Position numbers and translations under genes: made by a program
Notes under the pieces: model-generated
Databases searched by the model: none
Told to the model about the DNA's origin: nothing
What the model saw: only the letters and a program-made list of their open reading frames with translations
NCBI GenBank assembly: GCA_964035575.1
Contig: OZ037926.1
Span: 248,001-312,000 of the forward strand
Length of the DNA: 64,000 nt
Origin: Rhynchopus sp. YZ270_cl-10
Lineage: Eukaryota; Euglenozoa; Diplonemea; Diplonemida; Diplonemidae
Direction of reading: 5' to 3'
Part shown: one piece after another, positions 1-11,036 of the stretch
Numbering within the stretch: the stretch's first letter is position 1
Layout of the letters: the number at the start of each line of letters is the position of its first letter

Positions 1-40
1 GTGCACACACATCTATGAAAAAGATTTCCAAAAGAAAGAA

Positions 41-526
41 AAGTTGAAAAAAGTGCAAAACGCCTCGCCGTTCATCGGCGGATGCAGACATTGGTTCCCC
101 GCGGGTCATCGAACCCCCTAGAGAGCAAAGAAACAACAACAAAAAATATAGAAATAATAAAATGGACAAAAAAAAAAATACATTAGGCACAGTTTCGTTT
201 GAAAACATAACGTACATTCTTCGTAAAAAGACTCGGGTCTCTTCATTGCCAGGCCACCTACCTTCATCACATTCGTTCTTCACTGGGTACACTAATTTTG
301 TGTAAATACCAGAGAGTGACACATTCCATTATTGACCCTTATTAGTTATCAAACACCACACACACAATGCACAGAAACTGCCCAGGAACACCTGCTTTCC
401 AACCCACACCCACAATATCTTTTTCCAAGGAAATAATAATTGCACACAGCAAACTAAAAAAAAGAGAAGTTGAAAGTACAGAACGCCTCGTCGGATAACC
501 GGCGGACTAAAAGTGACTCCGCGAGT
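41..526 (-). repeat. Two copies of tRNA-like short dispersed repeat
   Basis: Two copies read on the minus strand, near 41-117 and 461-526. Each contains a segment resembling the D-arm/A-box region of a class II tRNA (minus-strand core GGTGAGGCGTTTTGCAC or a variant) and ends in a CAACTTCTCTTTT-like pyrimidine tract, as a Pol III terminator would. The first also has a T-arm/B-box-like GGGTTCGATGACCC, but upstream of the A-like part, so it is not a normal tRNA gene. I read these as tRNA-derived SINE fragments. The rest of 1-1300 shows no credible coding region. Confidence 0.4.
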
Positions 527-1332
527 CGTTTCCGGGGAAAGAAAAAAAGGACTGAAATATGCGTTACGATTTATTTTTTAAGAAAGCGGTTGTGTCAGTG
601 TGGCTACCCGAAGGATGCTCGCAACTGCCCTGCACGCCTTTTTATGTATTTTGCTTTGTTTTTTGCCTCCCCCTGTTATGGAAGGGCACCGTGGGTAGAT
701 AAGTTTTGATGTGATGTAAGACAACTCCATTTTTTGGGGAAAGGTGCCTTACGGCACAGTAGGATAACCAATGGTAAAAAAAAACTCCATTGCTAACTAA
801 TACCTTGTCCGAAGAAAAATTCCACTCAGATTACATGAAAGCACGACTTATTTCCCAAAAAAGGAAGAGGAAAAAAAATAAAGGAAAGAAAAATAAAATA
901 AAACGGCAAATTCGTTACAAAAAAATAAGACATTTTGTTCTTATTCATGGATAGACAAAGATCTTTACAAAAACACATCCCTGCAAAAATCTCAAAAATT
1001 GATAATTTTTTTGGGATGACTGGGTGCAGATTCATGACACAAAACACATTTATTTGGCATTTTCGGAATCCGTCCAAAAAGTGGTGCGGTCAATCCGGAA
1101 AAATGGACAAAATTATAGAGAATTTTCACAAATATGATGTTGTCAATGCCCCCCCACCCAACTACCCAGATTTTCAATAAGCAGCTCTCTCTCCATCGTA
1201 GGGTACAATCAACCTGTCTCACGACAGTCTAAACCCTTCGCCCGAAAAATTTACCCCACACACATTTTGATTTGAAATGAATATTTGCTGAAAAGGAGTT
1301 TGTCTATCCATGCTTTGTTATTTCGCAAAAAA

Positions 1333-1369
<37 letters not shown>

Positions 1370-1372
<3 letters not shown>

Positions 1373-1450
1373 TAAAGTTGATAGTGCAAAAACGCCTCTG
1401 GGACGCAAGGCACTGACACACTCCGCGGGTTGCCAAACCCCGGAGTGCTG
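1370..1450 (-). repeat. tRNA-like dispersed repeat next to a long A tract
   Basis: Minus-strand copy of the same family, with the core GAGGCGTTTTGCAC followed by a CAACTTTA tail. It abuts a run of over 35 A residues at about 1330-1369 (T on the minus strand). Upstream on the minus strand lies a short palindrome around CACTCCGGGG and CGGAGTG. The homopolymer at one end suits a retroposed short element. Confidence 0.4.
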
Positions 1451-1967
1451 CACATTGGGAGTTGCTTGACAGGGGAAACTGTCAAGCAGGCTCACACCCA
1501 TCCTGGTATGGGAAGGGGTGATTACATGATTTTTTAAAACTCAAGAAAGACACGTGTCCTGGAACACAACACTCTGGGCGTTTTTTGCTGTACCCAATGA
1601 GCGCAGGGGCACCGACGGACCGAAAGGACAACACACGATCCCTCCCTCACACCTAGGGAAATGGGGTTGCGGGAGTTTTACTTTGAGGTTAATACTCGCA
1701 CAGTAGCTTTGACGATGAGCCTTTTGCATATGACCCGCACTTCGCTGATGTTTGAGGTCTTTTTGGTGAAGACCCTTGTGCGTACTTCGAAGTCTACCTC
1801 GAGCTACGCAAACAAAATGTCAAAAGACCTTTTAAGAAAGTGCTTGGAGGAGCACAAAATAATACATTTTTTTTGTAGAAAACTAAATGTGTCTATTGTC
1901 TGACAGCACGAAGAACTCTACCAAAACACAGCCGGACAAAAAAAACAAAAACAGAACAAAACGAAAA

Positions 1968-2402
1968 GTTCACTTGAAATGCACAGACCTCTCGTTGACA
2001 GTGTACCTACCAAAAGAGAAGCTGACAAAACGCCTCACCTGATCAATCGGACGCAGGCTAGAAAAAAAAAGTAAATCTTAACAGATGACCCTGAGCCTCT
2101 CCGTGCTTAGTCGATCTGCCCAGGGGTTTTGCGGACGCTTTTTCCCCGGTTTAAACGTTTTGCTGCAAGGGTTATCGAACCCTGGAAATAACAGAGAAAA
2201 AAGAAAGAGAAAGAACAGTTGGTAAGATGAAACCTAAGCCCCTTGCTTGGTCAATGTTGAGAGAAGAATCTATCGCCCACATTAAAGACACAAGGTGCAC
2301 GCTTCTTGCAAGCCTACAGGATATGAAATGATATTTACCAGAACACAAAAAGAGAAGTTGAAAAACAGTGCAAAACGCCTCACCGTTCAATCGGCGGACG
2401 CA
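1968..2402 (-). repeat. Cluster of tRNA-like dispersed repeats
   Basis: At least three copies lie here. The copies at 2013-2058 and 2347-2402 carry the GAGGCGTTTTG core and the AACTTCTCTTTT tail. Between them, 2076-2270 holds a second subtype with the minus-strand pattern GACTAAGCACGGAGAGGCT or GACCAAGCAAGGGGCTTAGG, followed about 85 nt later by a good B-box, GGGTTCGATAACCC. The A-like then B-like order in the latter matches a tRNA gene with a long variable region, but no cloverleaf closes convincingly. No coding sequence is seen in 1450-2460. Confidence 0.4.
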
Positions 2403-2459
2403 GGCAGGGAAAGAGAGAAAATGGAATCGTTGTAACCATCAGTGAGTATAAGCGTTACA

Positions 2460-3240
2460 GTGCTTTGTGGGTCACCTTAAAAACAACAACAACAACTTGA
2501 AAGATAAAAAAGCACCACACACAGCTGTGCTAAATGCGCCTCTCTCGTGCACACACAGACACATCTATGGCCAATGCTTCGCGTTGAGGAACTACCCACG
2601 TTTGCTTTCAAAATACCGACATATGTCTACACCTGCTGTGTGCCCCCCTTGCCCCTCTGGTGACAGTGTACCTAAAAAGAAAAGGGGGGGTACAGCTAAA
2701 TCGCTCCAATCAAATACCCCAAAATAAAAATTCTGGTTTTTATATTTGGGAATGAGGCTTGCTGCGGACCCCCCACCCACCCACCCAATATAAAACATCC
2801 AAGAGAAAATCCGTCCGTTTTTGGTCAAAACGAAGGCTTGAAAAAAGTTGGAAAAAAAATCAAATTAGTTTCATACACTTTCAAATCAAAGAAGAGAAAT
2901 TACAAGGAAACAAAAAAAAAAGAATAACCGAAATATCAAACTTGAAGATGAATGCACCGCTCATGCCAGCCGTGTCTTTGTTACCACTATCATGGTGTTC
3001 CCGAAAGTGCCCATATTGACAGGTCTCTGACAGGTCCTTGACACAAGGGGGGGTCCACTTTATAATTTCTTAACGCTTTTGCCAGTACCCAGTACCCAGT
3101 AAAAATCAGATGCAAATTTTAAAATGACCCCTACATTGAGAGGCCCCTGACAGAATTTCATATGGGAACACCCTATCAGGACACACGTATTGCCTTTCCC
3201 CCCCCCCCCCTAGGGGGGCGGATTGCTAACGTTTTTTATG
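2460..3240. other. Gene-free intergenic stretch
   Basis: No reading frame here shows family resemblance. The stretch contains short direct repeats (CCAGTACCCAGTACCCAGTA near 3085), repeated TGACAGG words near 3020-3045 and a C/G homopolymer run at about 3200-3220. It ends at the left terminus of the inverted-repeat element starting at 3241. Confidence 0.5.
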
Positions 3241-3262
3241 TACACCGTGCGCTGGTCAGAGG

Positions 3263-3415
3263 ATACCTGGTCAGTTGACCAGGTAATATGACCAGGTTTT
3301 GACCTGGTCAGATTGACCAGGTACACCTGGTCATGACCAGGTATACCTGGTCAATGACCAGGTATTGACCAGGTATACCTGGTCAGTGACCAGGTATTTG
3401 GCCACTGTGACCAGG
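3263..3415. repeat. Left subterminal ACCAGGTA palindromic array
   Basis: About a dozen copies of ACCAGGTA, TACCTGGT or TGACCAGGTA in alternating orientation lie directly inside the left terminus of element A. The matching array is at 6105-6300. The words are self-complementary in pairs, so the array can form many small hairpins. Such subterminal arrays are typical transposase-binding or foldback regions; that role is inferred. Confidence 0.6.
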
Positions 3416-3509
3416 GGGTTTTTTTTTTTTGACAACACAAAAATGCCCTTGGTGGGTCCATATGACCTCAAAACTGGGCTAAAAGTGCAAATAAAGGCAC
3501 TTACGAGCA

Positions 3510-3845
3510 GTTTAGAGCATCTAGAATTTATTCCACGGCTATTTGTGTGCACCCTGTACATTTTGTATGGGCATCACCTTAGCAAAAAATCGAAAAATCT
3601 CAAAAAAAAAAAATTTTTTTTTCGGGAAAAATTTGGCCTCTGGGTTGGGTCTTGGGGCACCGAAAAATGCAAAAAAACGCAAAATTCGGGTGTTTTGACC
3701 ATCTGGGGTTTCACCAAATACACGTATTTGAACAATCCTACACGAAACAGTGGTTAGACAAGGCGATTTTTGACCAAAGAAAAAATAACTTTTTTGCCCA
3801 AAACTGGCCGTGGTAGGTCATAAAATGGCCCAAAAAATCCAAAGA
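3510..3845 (+). repeat. Dispersed repeat, second copy at 22.3-22.7 kb
   Basis: This stretch aligns along its whole length with the reverse complement of about 22310-22710. Shared landmarks are GAGCATCTAGA, CATTTTGTATGGGC, CGGGAAAA and AGGTCATAAAATGGCCCAAA. Reading frames in both copies translate to similar peptides, but they are broken and match no family I know. It is probably a non-coding piece of a repetitive element. Confidence 0.6.
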
Positions 3846-4383
3846 AAACCTCAGATTGGGCAAATGTTGAAAAAAAATTTCAAGTCAAAATTTCAGCCAA
3901 AATACGGTCATACCCCGTGTACTGTAGTAGCTAATTTTTACGATTTGAGGCCATAAAAGCAAAATTTGGCACTTTTGAGCCTCTGTAGGGGTCTAAAATG
4001 TCTAAAATGTGGTTTTGCGTACTCGATTTTTTAGACGAATTTTTTTTTCTGTACTGGACACTGGGCACTGTACCCAGAGAAGGCACCTTGACAGCAGCGA
4101 AGGCGCAGGTTACGATGAAGACAAGGTATGTAAATATGTTTAACTGTCAGGCACTAGTGTAGATTCATTCCTTTAGTGGTTGTCAAGTTGTTGTGTGGTG
4201 GTGTTTGTTTTCCCTGATCACCGATCTCACTCTTTTTTGGCTGGTGCTTGCAGACTACCCCTACTTTGTGTAATCGGAATAAACTTACATATTGCTTGTC
4301 ATGAGGCAGCCGTTTTTTAACTTCTGCAGGCGTGCTCGTTACCTGCTGCACATAATATTCACCTCGCTTCGCTCGGTAAATAC

Positions 4384-6115
4384 TTATACATGGTCCCCTC
4401 GCTTCGCTTGGGAACCATTAGTGCAGCAGGAAATCCGCTGTGGCGTGAAAAAAAGGCTACCTTATTTCACGGCAATGCATAGTTATTACCACTTTCTTCA
4501 TTAACCTCATCTTTAATACTGGAAAATCGTTTAATTTGTCACACCCTAATTAACCGAGTTGAAATATCAGTCATAAATGAATTTTGTCACCCCCTCACAT
4601 TACGTCGGGCGATTTTTTGTGTCTACTTTTTAAAGTACAGCCTTGAGTGATACTTTCTGTATTAGGGACGGAAGAATTGTAGGTGACAAATTAAACGATT
4701 TTACAGTACTGCGTTTATACACCATAACTTAATCACACCCCACATTTACACTCATCACAGGATCGTGAAATCTGAACTGCATCCGTGATTGCGATGAGAA
4801 GTTTCGCCGCTCTTCGACATTCTATCAACAACTCAAAAATCCGAAAGGCTTCACCCACATCAATCTATTCTGGGTTTGTGGACGAAGACCTGGGGGGTGG
4901 GAATATTTTGTCAGTCACTGCTATTGCCATTTAACCCAGGGAGCATAGCTAGTGCAAGAAATTCGACCTTTGGAAACCTTCCGGAAAGTCTGTCCTCTGC
5001 TTGCGGAGGACTAGACACAAGAAAATATTGCGTTCCCCCAGAAAACCAGTGCACATTTCACACTCCTTGTGGGTGGTCTTGTTGCCTTTTTTGTCAACAG
5101 TAATTTTGGCCCAGGCATGCTCTTGAAGCATGACAATTTAGTGTGTATGGGGCAGGGTGTTGTTTTGTTCTGAATTCTCTTTGTTATAACATCTAAGTCA
5201 ATCGCGGGTGGTGGTTTGTGTAGCGTGAGGCACTCTTTTTAGCAAACTTCCTGCGGCTGCTAAAGTGTTATTTCTTCGGATTTAACAACGTACAGCGTAA
5301 CATAGTGGTTTAGCCTGGTCGACACAACCTTTGATAGATATGGGATAACCAACCCCCTTCGACCCCTTGTGGGTTCACTGAACAAGCCCTCGTGGTAGTT
5401 AAACGCGATTGACATTTACATTCCTAGAGATGAAAGAACAAGACAACACTTCTGTACCCGCGCATCAAAATTGTGGAAAACTTTGCACTCCAAACACCCT
5501 CAACAACGCCCGCCAAAAGGCGCCCCTTGTTGCTGGGAGTTGGTTCTCATGATACCTGCACAGCGGGCATTCCTCTGAGTCCAACGCATGTTTGGCCTGT
5601 CTGCGGCGTTGTACTTCAGGTGCACGAAGACAGGGTCTGGTGGTAAATTTTGCGTAGTACTGCGACGTGGTACTGCGTGGGTCTGGGAACCTGGGTACCT
5701 GGGTACAGGAAATTTGTTGTGGAAGACATCAACCACCATGCATTGAGGAGGGTAAGACAGTGTTCGCAGTTTCTACCTGATAGCATTACAACATTTAACT
5801 TCTCCACGGGGGTCTTGGGCCGTTCACTCGGTTCTACCTTGACTACCGGAAGATATTCTTGAGGCCTTTTTGGTCTCTAGAATATCCGGTCTTCCCGAAC
5901 GGAGGCACACTTTGTGTGTTACTACGACCTGGCAATTTCCAGCAGTAGGTTAAGTAATCTTTCTTGTAAATTGTTGGATCATTATCTCCTCAGTGCATGA
6001 ATGCCCCACGTGACTGGACACTTTTGTGTTTGTCATGTGGAGCTGTGGTTGCTCTTTCACGACTTTTTTCTTGTTCCTGGGTACCTGTTCCTGGACCTGG
6101 ACCTGGGTACCTGGG
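4384..6115 (+). repeat. Core repeat shared with element B (inverted copy at 26.6-28.2 kb)
   Basis: About 1.7 kb is nearly identical to the reverse complement of about 26630-28175. The copies share long exact stretches with scattered substitutions, and this copy carries an extra 180-bp MITE (4523-4702). The core contains only short open frames and I could not assign a protein family. Both copies end at GGTACCTGG-type microsatellite words. The two copies sit inside elements with different terminal repeats. Confidence 0.75.
4523..4702. mobile_element. 180-bp MITE with 20-bp perfect inverted ends
   Basis: It begins AAAATCGTTTAATTTGTCAC and ends with the exact reverse complement. It is flanked by TACTG-like bases. 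The second copy of the surrounding core (near 28040) lacks it and shows the empty site around CTACTGCG. The insertion is therefore younger than the duplication of the core. Confidence 0.75.
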
Positions 6116-6486
6116 TACCTGGTCACCTGGGCGCCTGGGTACTTACCTGGGTAAATGTGACCAGGTACCTGGTCATCTGACCAGGTACACCTGGTCATGA
6201 CCAGGTATACCTGGTCATGACCAGGTGTACCTGGTCAGATCTGACCAGGTGTACCTGGTCATAAATCTGACCAGGTATTACCTGGTCAGACCTCTGACCA
6301 GCGCACGGTGTAATTTTTATTATTTTTTCGCCGGTGGGCCATTTCAGTGGTGACCCACACGCTGTGCCACCCCAAAAATGGGTTTCCGGGGGTTTTTGGG
6401 GGGTTTTGCGGCAAAAAACGTGAAAAAACGAAAAAAAATGCCGTTTTATTGGTGTTTTCATGATTTTGTACTGTATACAGCCTATG

Positions 6487-7590
6487 ATTGGAGGAATTTG
6501 ACATATTTGACTCAATATTTCAAACCAAGATCGGTTCGAAGGGTCCAAAAGGGTGCAGCTCGTCGAAATCAGGCCCACAGGACCCCCAGGAGTACGATTT
6601 CCACCGGAGAGTGACCCCAAGAGGCCTCTGGCGGCCTTAATTTGTCATTTTCTGCCTTCCCCCCACACTCGTGCATTTCGATGCGCAGCTGAAGCACTTC
6701 ATCAGGACACGCATGCACACACCCCTGATCCACTCTGCATCCGCGAACCTCCTCACGAACTCAGCAGCATCCTCAGACGCTTTTTGTGAGTGGGAGGCCG
6801 TTTTTTTATTTGTTACGCCTGTCAGGGGAGGAGAAGGTGGGCAGTGAGGGGGGAGGGGAGAGGGGGGTACTTTACACGCATACGCACGGGTTCAGGGGGT
6901 GATATTCGACTCAATATTTCAAACCAAGATCGGTTCGAGGGGCCCAAAAGGGTGCAGCTCGTCGAAACCAGGCCCACAGGACCCCCAGGAGTACGATTTC
7001 CACCGGAGAGTGGCCCCAAGAGGCCTCTGGTGGCCCTAATTTGGCATTTTTTAGCCCACAACCGGCCCTACCCCCCTCTCTGGGGGGGAGGGCAATTTTT
7101 CACTCCTTTTCCCCATTTCTGGTGCTTCTAAGTCCTCCAAAGGGTAAAAAACCGGTTCCGTTGGGTCCGCGGACCATTTTTGGGGGGGGTATGTACCCAA
7201 ATTTGTACCATACCCTACTTTAGGTGATGGTCATGGGCAAAGTCACGGAGAGGACAGGCACCGGACAAGCACTGGACAGGCACTTTTTTTGACTCCAAAA
7301 TTCAAAAAAAATCATTTGTAAGTGGTCCAGAAGTCTGTTCGTCGTTGAAATCAGGTCCACAGGACCCCTGGGACCCGATTTGCACCAGAGAGTCACCCAA
7401 ATAGACCTCTGGTGATCCAAAAAACTCAATTTTTTTGCTAAAAAACCACTTTTGCCCATTTTGGGGGGAAAGTCCATTTTTCACTAATTTTCCCCATTTT
7501 GGGTATTTCTGAGCCCACCAAAGTGTAAAAAAATGGTTTCATTGGATCCTCCGAACATTTTTGGGGTGGGTATGTGTCTAGTTTTCCACG
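6487..7590 (+). repeat. Diverged tandem repeat, about 150-300 bp unit
   Basis: A block beginning near GACTCAATATTTCAAACCAA and ending after AAGAGGCCTCTGG occurs at about 6500-6650 and 6908-7055, with a more diverged copy at about 7275-7430. The last two copies are followed by a second shared block (GTAAAAAA, CATTTTTGGGG, GGGTATGTA), giving a unit of about 300 bp. Reading frames are shared but broken. A C-rich pyrimidine tract closes the stretch at about 7650-7695. Confidence 0.65.
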
Positions 7591-7694
7591 GGAAACGAGT
7601 TTCTATGTTGCAAAAAATTTTTATTTCACTTTTTGTGAGGACAATCCGCCCCCCTACCCCCCCCCCCCCCCATCCCCTCCCCTCCCCTCTCCCT

Positions 7695-9455
7695 CTAGAG
7701 ATCACACCCGACCGGCTTCAACCCCTCCAACAGCGCCTCTTCGGCAGACCCCGACGCACGGTGCGTTTGCGGCGTGCAAAAAGAACGCCCGAAGTTGCTT
7801 CCTCCACCTACCCCCCCTCCTGTCAACGGTGTGTACGGAAGGACGAGGCTTGCCTGGAGGACGTGGAGGGGGGACATCGCGATTTGCGTTTCGCATTCAT
7901 CCGCACTTCCGAGGATATCTGAGTCCACTTCTGCACGAATCGGGAACTTCTGCCGAGGGCGGTTTGCCGCACGCATGGGGCTGTGCACCTTCCATACTAG
8001 CGTTTCGTCATCTTCTTCGGAGCTGCTTCCTAGACCATCGATTTTTGGATTGGAATTCATCGAGGTGGACCCCCAAGGGCGTGGTAGCGCGCTTTCTGAG
8101 AGTGCCAGCATGCTTGCCCCTTTTGGCGAGGTTTGGCTTTGCGCGGTATAGTCTATGTCCAGATCATCCCCGCCTAAACCCCCAAGCTGTGCACGCAGAT
8201 CCGCCAGCATGCGTGGGTTGCGCGGCTCCACCCCACCTCCACGTGTGTATTGTGAGTCGCCCAATTCGTACACATCGTTGTACACAGCGTCGTCATCTTC
8301 GTCTTGATAAACCTCAGGCTCAACCCCAGCTGCACGCAAAATCAACTTCATGACAATCAACAACGAATGCACCAAACAAAACACCCCAGAGATAAACAAC
8401 GACCACGCCCCAATCGCCTCCACACCCCCTCCCACCTCAAATGCGGTGACACCCACCAACCCGCCAATCGATGTGAACAACATCAGATCCGATATGTGCG
8501 TTGCAAAGGGCGATACATACAGCCCCGAAGTGATTTGAGTGAGAATCTGTATCGTAAGCGACACAATGAGGACCAGATTCGTCGCAAGGCATGACTGATG
8601 ACTACCATTCGCGCTTCCAATTCCAAACCCCACTGCGACAGCAAGGCTGGACAGAGATTCAAGAAGGATGTACCGTCCGTACACCCAGGACGCTTCTTGA
8701 TACTCTTTGAACATCAACCCCATGCGTTGCAGATGTGTACCACCTACCGCTGACTGCCACACATTCGATCCAAAAAAGTACCGTTCATACCATACCCGCC
8801 CCACAAACTCTGACGACACGACCGCACTATCGTACGCAACCGGGAAAAACAAAAGCTGCGACAAATAAAACACCGCGGCCGGCGCAATCCCTAACACCCC
8901 ATACCCTACGTCACCCAAAATCATCAATGACACCCCAGCTGCGACTGTTGGCGGAGCAAGAAATGCAATAATCGCAAACACCACCCCAGGGTACAGCCGT
9001 TCCATATAGCCTACATCATTCTTCAATACCCCTGCAACACGCGAGGCGGCAAAGAGAACCAGAAACAACCCTGCACACAACGCAACGTTGCACACTGCAG
9101 TGCCTTTCTCAATACTGCCTTCTACTGAAAGACGCAGCGGGTGGCTCGCATAAGGAAAATTCGCGGTAAATTCGCATTCTGCCTGTCGAAGAACCAAAGC
9201 CTGCCGTGATATTGCAACAGCCGGCATCCCTCCACTCCCTCCAAACATAGCCGTTACCGCCACCGCAGCGCTTACATCAACCAAAATCATAGAAATTCTG
9301 ATCAACCGTTTCGTCTCTTCCGAAGGAAATGTGTCAAATGGCACCGTAATAGTCATATTCACATTGACAATGGTGTCATTGTCGATGTTATCCTCCCCTC
9401 TCGTGACCCCCCCTCCCACTCCAATAAACAACAGTAGTACGACCTGGTGAAGCAT
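7695..9455 (-). CDS. Polytopic membrane protein of unknown function (586 aa)
   Basis: A single open frame of 586 residues. The start ATG at 9455 is followed by a typical signal peptide (LLLFIGVGGGV), which supports this start. After a short N-glycosylation-rich segment (NVNMT) come about seven or eight hydrophobic segments, near residues 55-75, 123-143, 155-180, 187-207, 265-283, 293-315, 325-347 and 350-370. A hydrophilic tail of about 200 residues follows, with an acidic EDDDAVYNDVYE patch and Ser/acidic motifs such as GSSSEEDDE. It resembles the polytopic C-terminal modules of large protist surface proteins, but I do not recognise the family. It is likely a plasma-membrane or endomembrane protein with a cytosolic C-terminal tail. 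The nearest upstream sequence contains a tRNA-like repeat (9535-9575). Confidence 0.75.
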   Translation of the reverse strand: MLHQVVLLLFIGVGGGVTRGEDNIDNDTIVNVNMTITVPFDTFPSEETKRLIRISMILVDVSAAVAVTAMFGGSGGMPAVAISRQALVLRQAECEFTANFPYASHPLRLSVEGSIEKGTAVCNVALCAGLFLVLFAASRVAGVLKNDVGYMERLYPGVVFAIIAFLAPPTVAAGVSLMILGDVGYGVLGIAPAAVFYLSQLLFFPVAYDSAVVSSEFVGRVWYERYFFGSNVWQSAVGGTHLQRMGLMFKEYQEASWVYGRYILLESLSSLAVAVGFGIGSANGSHQSCLATNLVLIVSLTIQILTQITSGLYVSPFATHISDLMLFTSIGGLVGVTAFEVGGGVEAIGAWSLFISGVFCLVHSLLIVMKLILRAAGVEPEVYQDEDDDAVYNDVYELGDSQYTRGGGVEPRNPRMLADLRAQLGGLGGDDLDIDYTAQSQTSPKGASMLALSESALPRPWGSTSMNSNPKIDGLGSSSEEDDETLVWKVHSPMRAANRPRQKFPIRAEVDSDILGSADECETQIAMSPLHVLQASLVLPYTPLTGGGVGGGSNFGRSFCTPQTHRASGSAEEALLEGLKPVGCDL

Positions 9456-9534
9456 CGGGGGGATTTTTTTTTGAATGCGATGAGAGTCACCTAAAAGGGT
9501 TCTAAAGAGGCAGTTAGATAGAAGAAGAGAAGGT

Positions 9535-9575
9535 TTTTTAAGATGAACCTAAGCTTCTCGTGTTTTAGTCACCGA
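9535..9575 (-). repeat. tRNA-like repeat, second subtype
   Basis: Plus-strand AAGATGAACCTAAGCTTCTC followed by GTGTTTTAGTCACC, that is, GGTGACTAAAACACGAGAAG on the minus strand. The same 35-nt pattern recurs at 2220, 57780, 58190 and 60695. It lies about 80 bp upstream of the membrane-protein start, on the same strand. Confidence 0.4.
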
Positions 9576-10290
9576 AAAAAAAAAAGCTGGACAGAAAAGA
9601 AAAGTCTCCCCCCCCGGACAGAGAGAAGGCGTGGGGACACTATTCAACCATGATGGGGTTGGGGGGAGGTAGTGGGAAAAGTGTAGAGAGAAAGAGAAAG
9701 AAAGAGGGGGTGTGTTTAAGTGTAGAGTATGTTGTGTGTTTTTGTTATCTTCTTTTTTTCCCCACAAAATGAAAAAAAAAAAAACAAATCCTGGTTGGGG
9801 GCGAGGGTTGGGTTTGGGTATGAGATGCAAGGATATCGTCATGTCAAAATGAAGGGGTGGAAGAAGGGGGAGAGAGAGGGAGGGGGGTAATGAATTTTCT
9901 TGTTAAAAGGTTGGTGTTGTTTTTTTTTTTTTTTTTTCGGTTAAATTTTAGAAAAAAAGGACTGATTGATCTTCCCAGTAGCGTAATGCTGCCTGAGTAG
10001 AAAAGTAGGAACAAATACCCCTCTCCCCACCCCATAAAATGCCTAAAAAATGTATTTTTTCTTGTTTTTTTTGCATTCGACGTTCTTGAGAACAAAAAAA
10101 AAAGGTCTGGAAAGATACTTTTTTTAGTTCTGCGACTAATGCAAAAGATGTTTAATTGGGCAGCCCCAGGTTTTTATTTGTCGTTTTCTGACAAAGAAAA
10201 AAAACATCGCCATATTTCTTTTTGTTGCAAAATATGGAATCCAAAACGCTTAGATACCTTTGATTGTCATAGATAATATTATTCGAACAT
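9576..10290. other. Gene-free A/T- and G-rich low-complexity stretch
   Basis: The stretch contains purine-rich runs (GGGGGAGAGAGAGGGAGG near 9865-9885), a T tract near 9915 and several A tracts. Frames here are low-complexity and show no family resemblance. Confidence 0.5.
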
Positions 10291-10297
10291 CATCGGA

Positions 10298-11015
10298 AGT
10301 GCAAAAAAACACCTCACCGTTCCTCGGCGGACGCAGGGCACTGAACAAAATAAATTTGACTCAGAATATCAAACCCTCTCCTTGGTTCAACCGGGGTGTG
10401 GACCCCAACCCCAAACTTGTTGATCCATCATGTGTTTTATGATTAATGTTATGTTCAAAACCCGCCTTATTTGGTTAAAAAAAGATTGGTTTAAAAAAAA
10501 GCGCAAAGTAGTGGTTCTAGTTGTAGGAGTGTTGCGACATGGTCCCCAATGAGACAGACTCGGAAGAGGTTCTACGAGGGGACCTTCACAAAGAGACAAA
10601 TACAAACGGAAAAGTTGGTAAAAATGATCCTCATACTTTTGTACTTTACTAAGTCATCTTGGACAAAGAAGAGAAAAAAACGAGTCTTGAAGTACAAATC
10701 CAGGAACGTGGTGGCAACTACACTGATCCAATTTATCAAGAAAAAGCCGTTTTTGAACCGCGCTTCGAACGAATTGGGGTAGGGGATCTATTCTCAGACC
10801 GTCCCCTGAAAAATGCCATTGAGGGGAGGTACGTATGAGAAGGCATAGCAAATTGAAGAGAAGAGGGAAAGAAAGATTCATGCGGTTACCCGCAGTCACC
10901 TTAAAGAAATGGTAGTTATTGATGCGCGCACCTCCGACTGACGCACGATGCCAGTCCGCACATAAAAGAGAAGTTGAAAAGACGCCTGAAAAACGCCTCA
11001 CCGTTCATCATCTGG
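10298..11015 (-). repeat. tRNA-like repeats downstream of the leishmanolysin-like gene
   Basis: Copies occur at 10298-10340 (CACCTCACCGTTCCTCGGCGG on the plus strand) and at about 10880-11015. The second joins two subtypes: GCGCACCTCCGACTGACGCACG, and AAAAGAGAAGTTGAAAAGACG followed by CGCCTCACCGTTCATCATC. The latter starts only some 20 bp beyond the stop codon of the gene at 11037, so it is probably part of the 3' untranslated region. No protein is supported between 10340 and 10880. Confidence 0.4.
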
Positions 11016-11036
11016 ATTCCTCAACAACGCGTCCTT

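Larger units (their letters stand above)
3241..6312. mobile_element. 3.07-kb inverted-repeat transposable element A (non-autonomous)
   Basis: The ends are exact inverted repeats of at least 22 bp (TACACCGTGCGCTGGTCAGA and two more bases). Inside each end lies an array of ACCAGGTA/TACCTGGT words that can fold on itself (about 3263-3415 and 6105-6300). The flanks share TTTTTAT one base away from each terminus, so the target duplication is imperfect or the end is off by one base. The interior holds a segment (about 3510-3845) repeated at 22.3-22.7 kb and a core (about 4384-6115) repeated in inverted orientation at 26.6-28.2 kb. No transposase frame is recognisable. It is a DNA element by structure; the superfamily is not assigned. 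Confidence 0.65.

Noticed and set aside
7574-8353. Plus-strand 259-residue frame opposite the membrane-protein tail
   Set aside because: Begins in a C-rich tract and has no family resemblance; the minus-strand frame has a signal peptide and membrane segments.
9549-10095. Two short minus-strand frames upstream of the membrane protein
   Set aside because: Composed of homopolymer translations (Phe, Lys, Pro/Ser runs) with no splice sites linking them to the downstream start.
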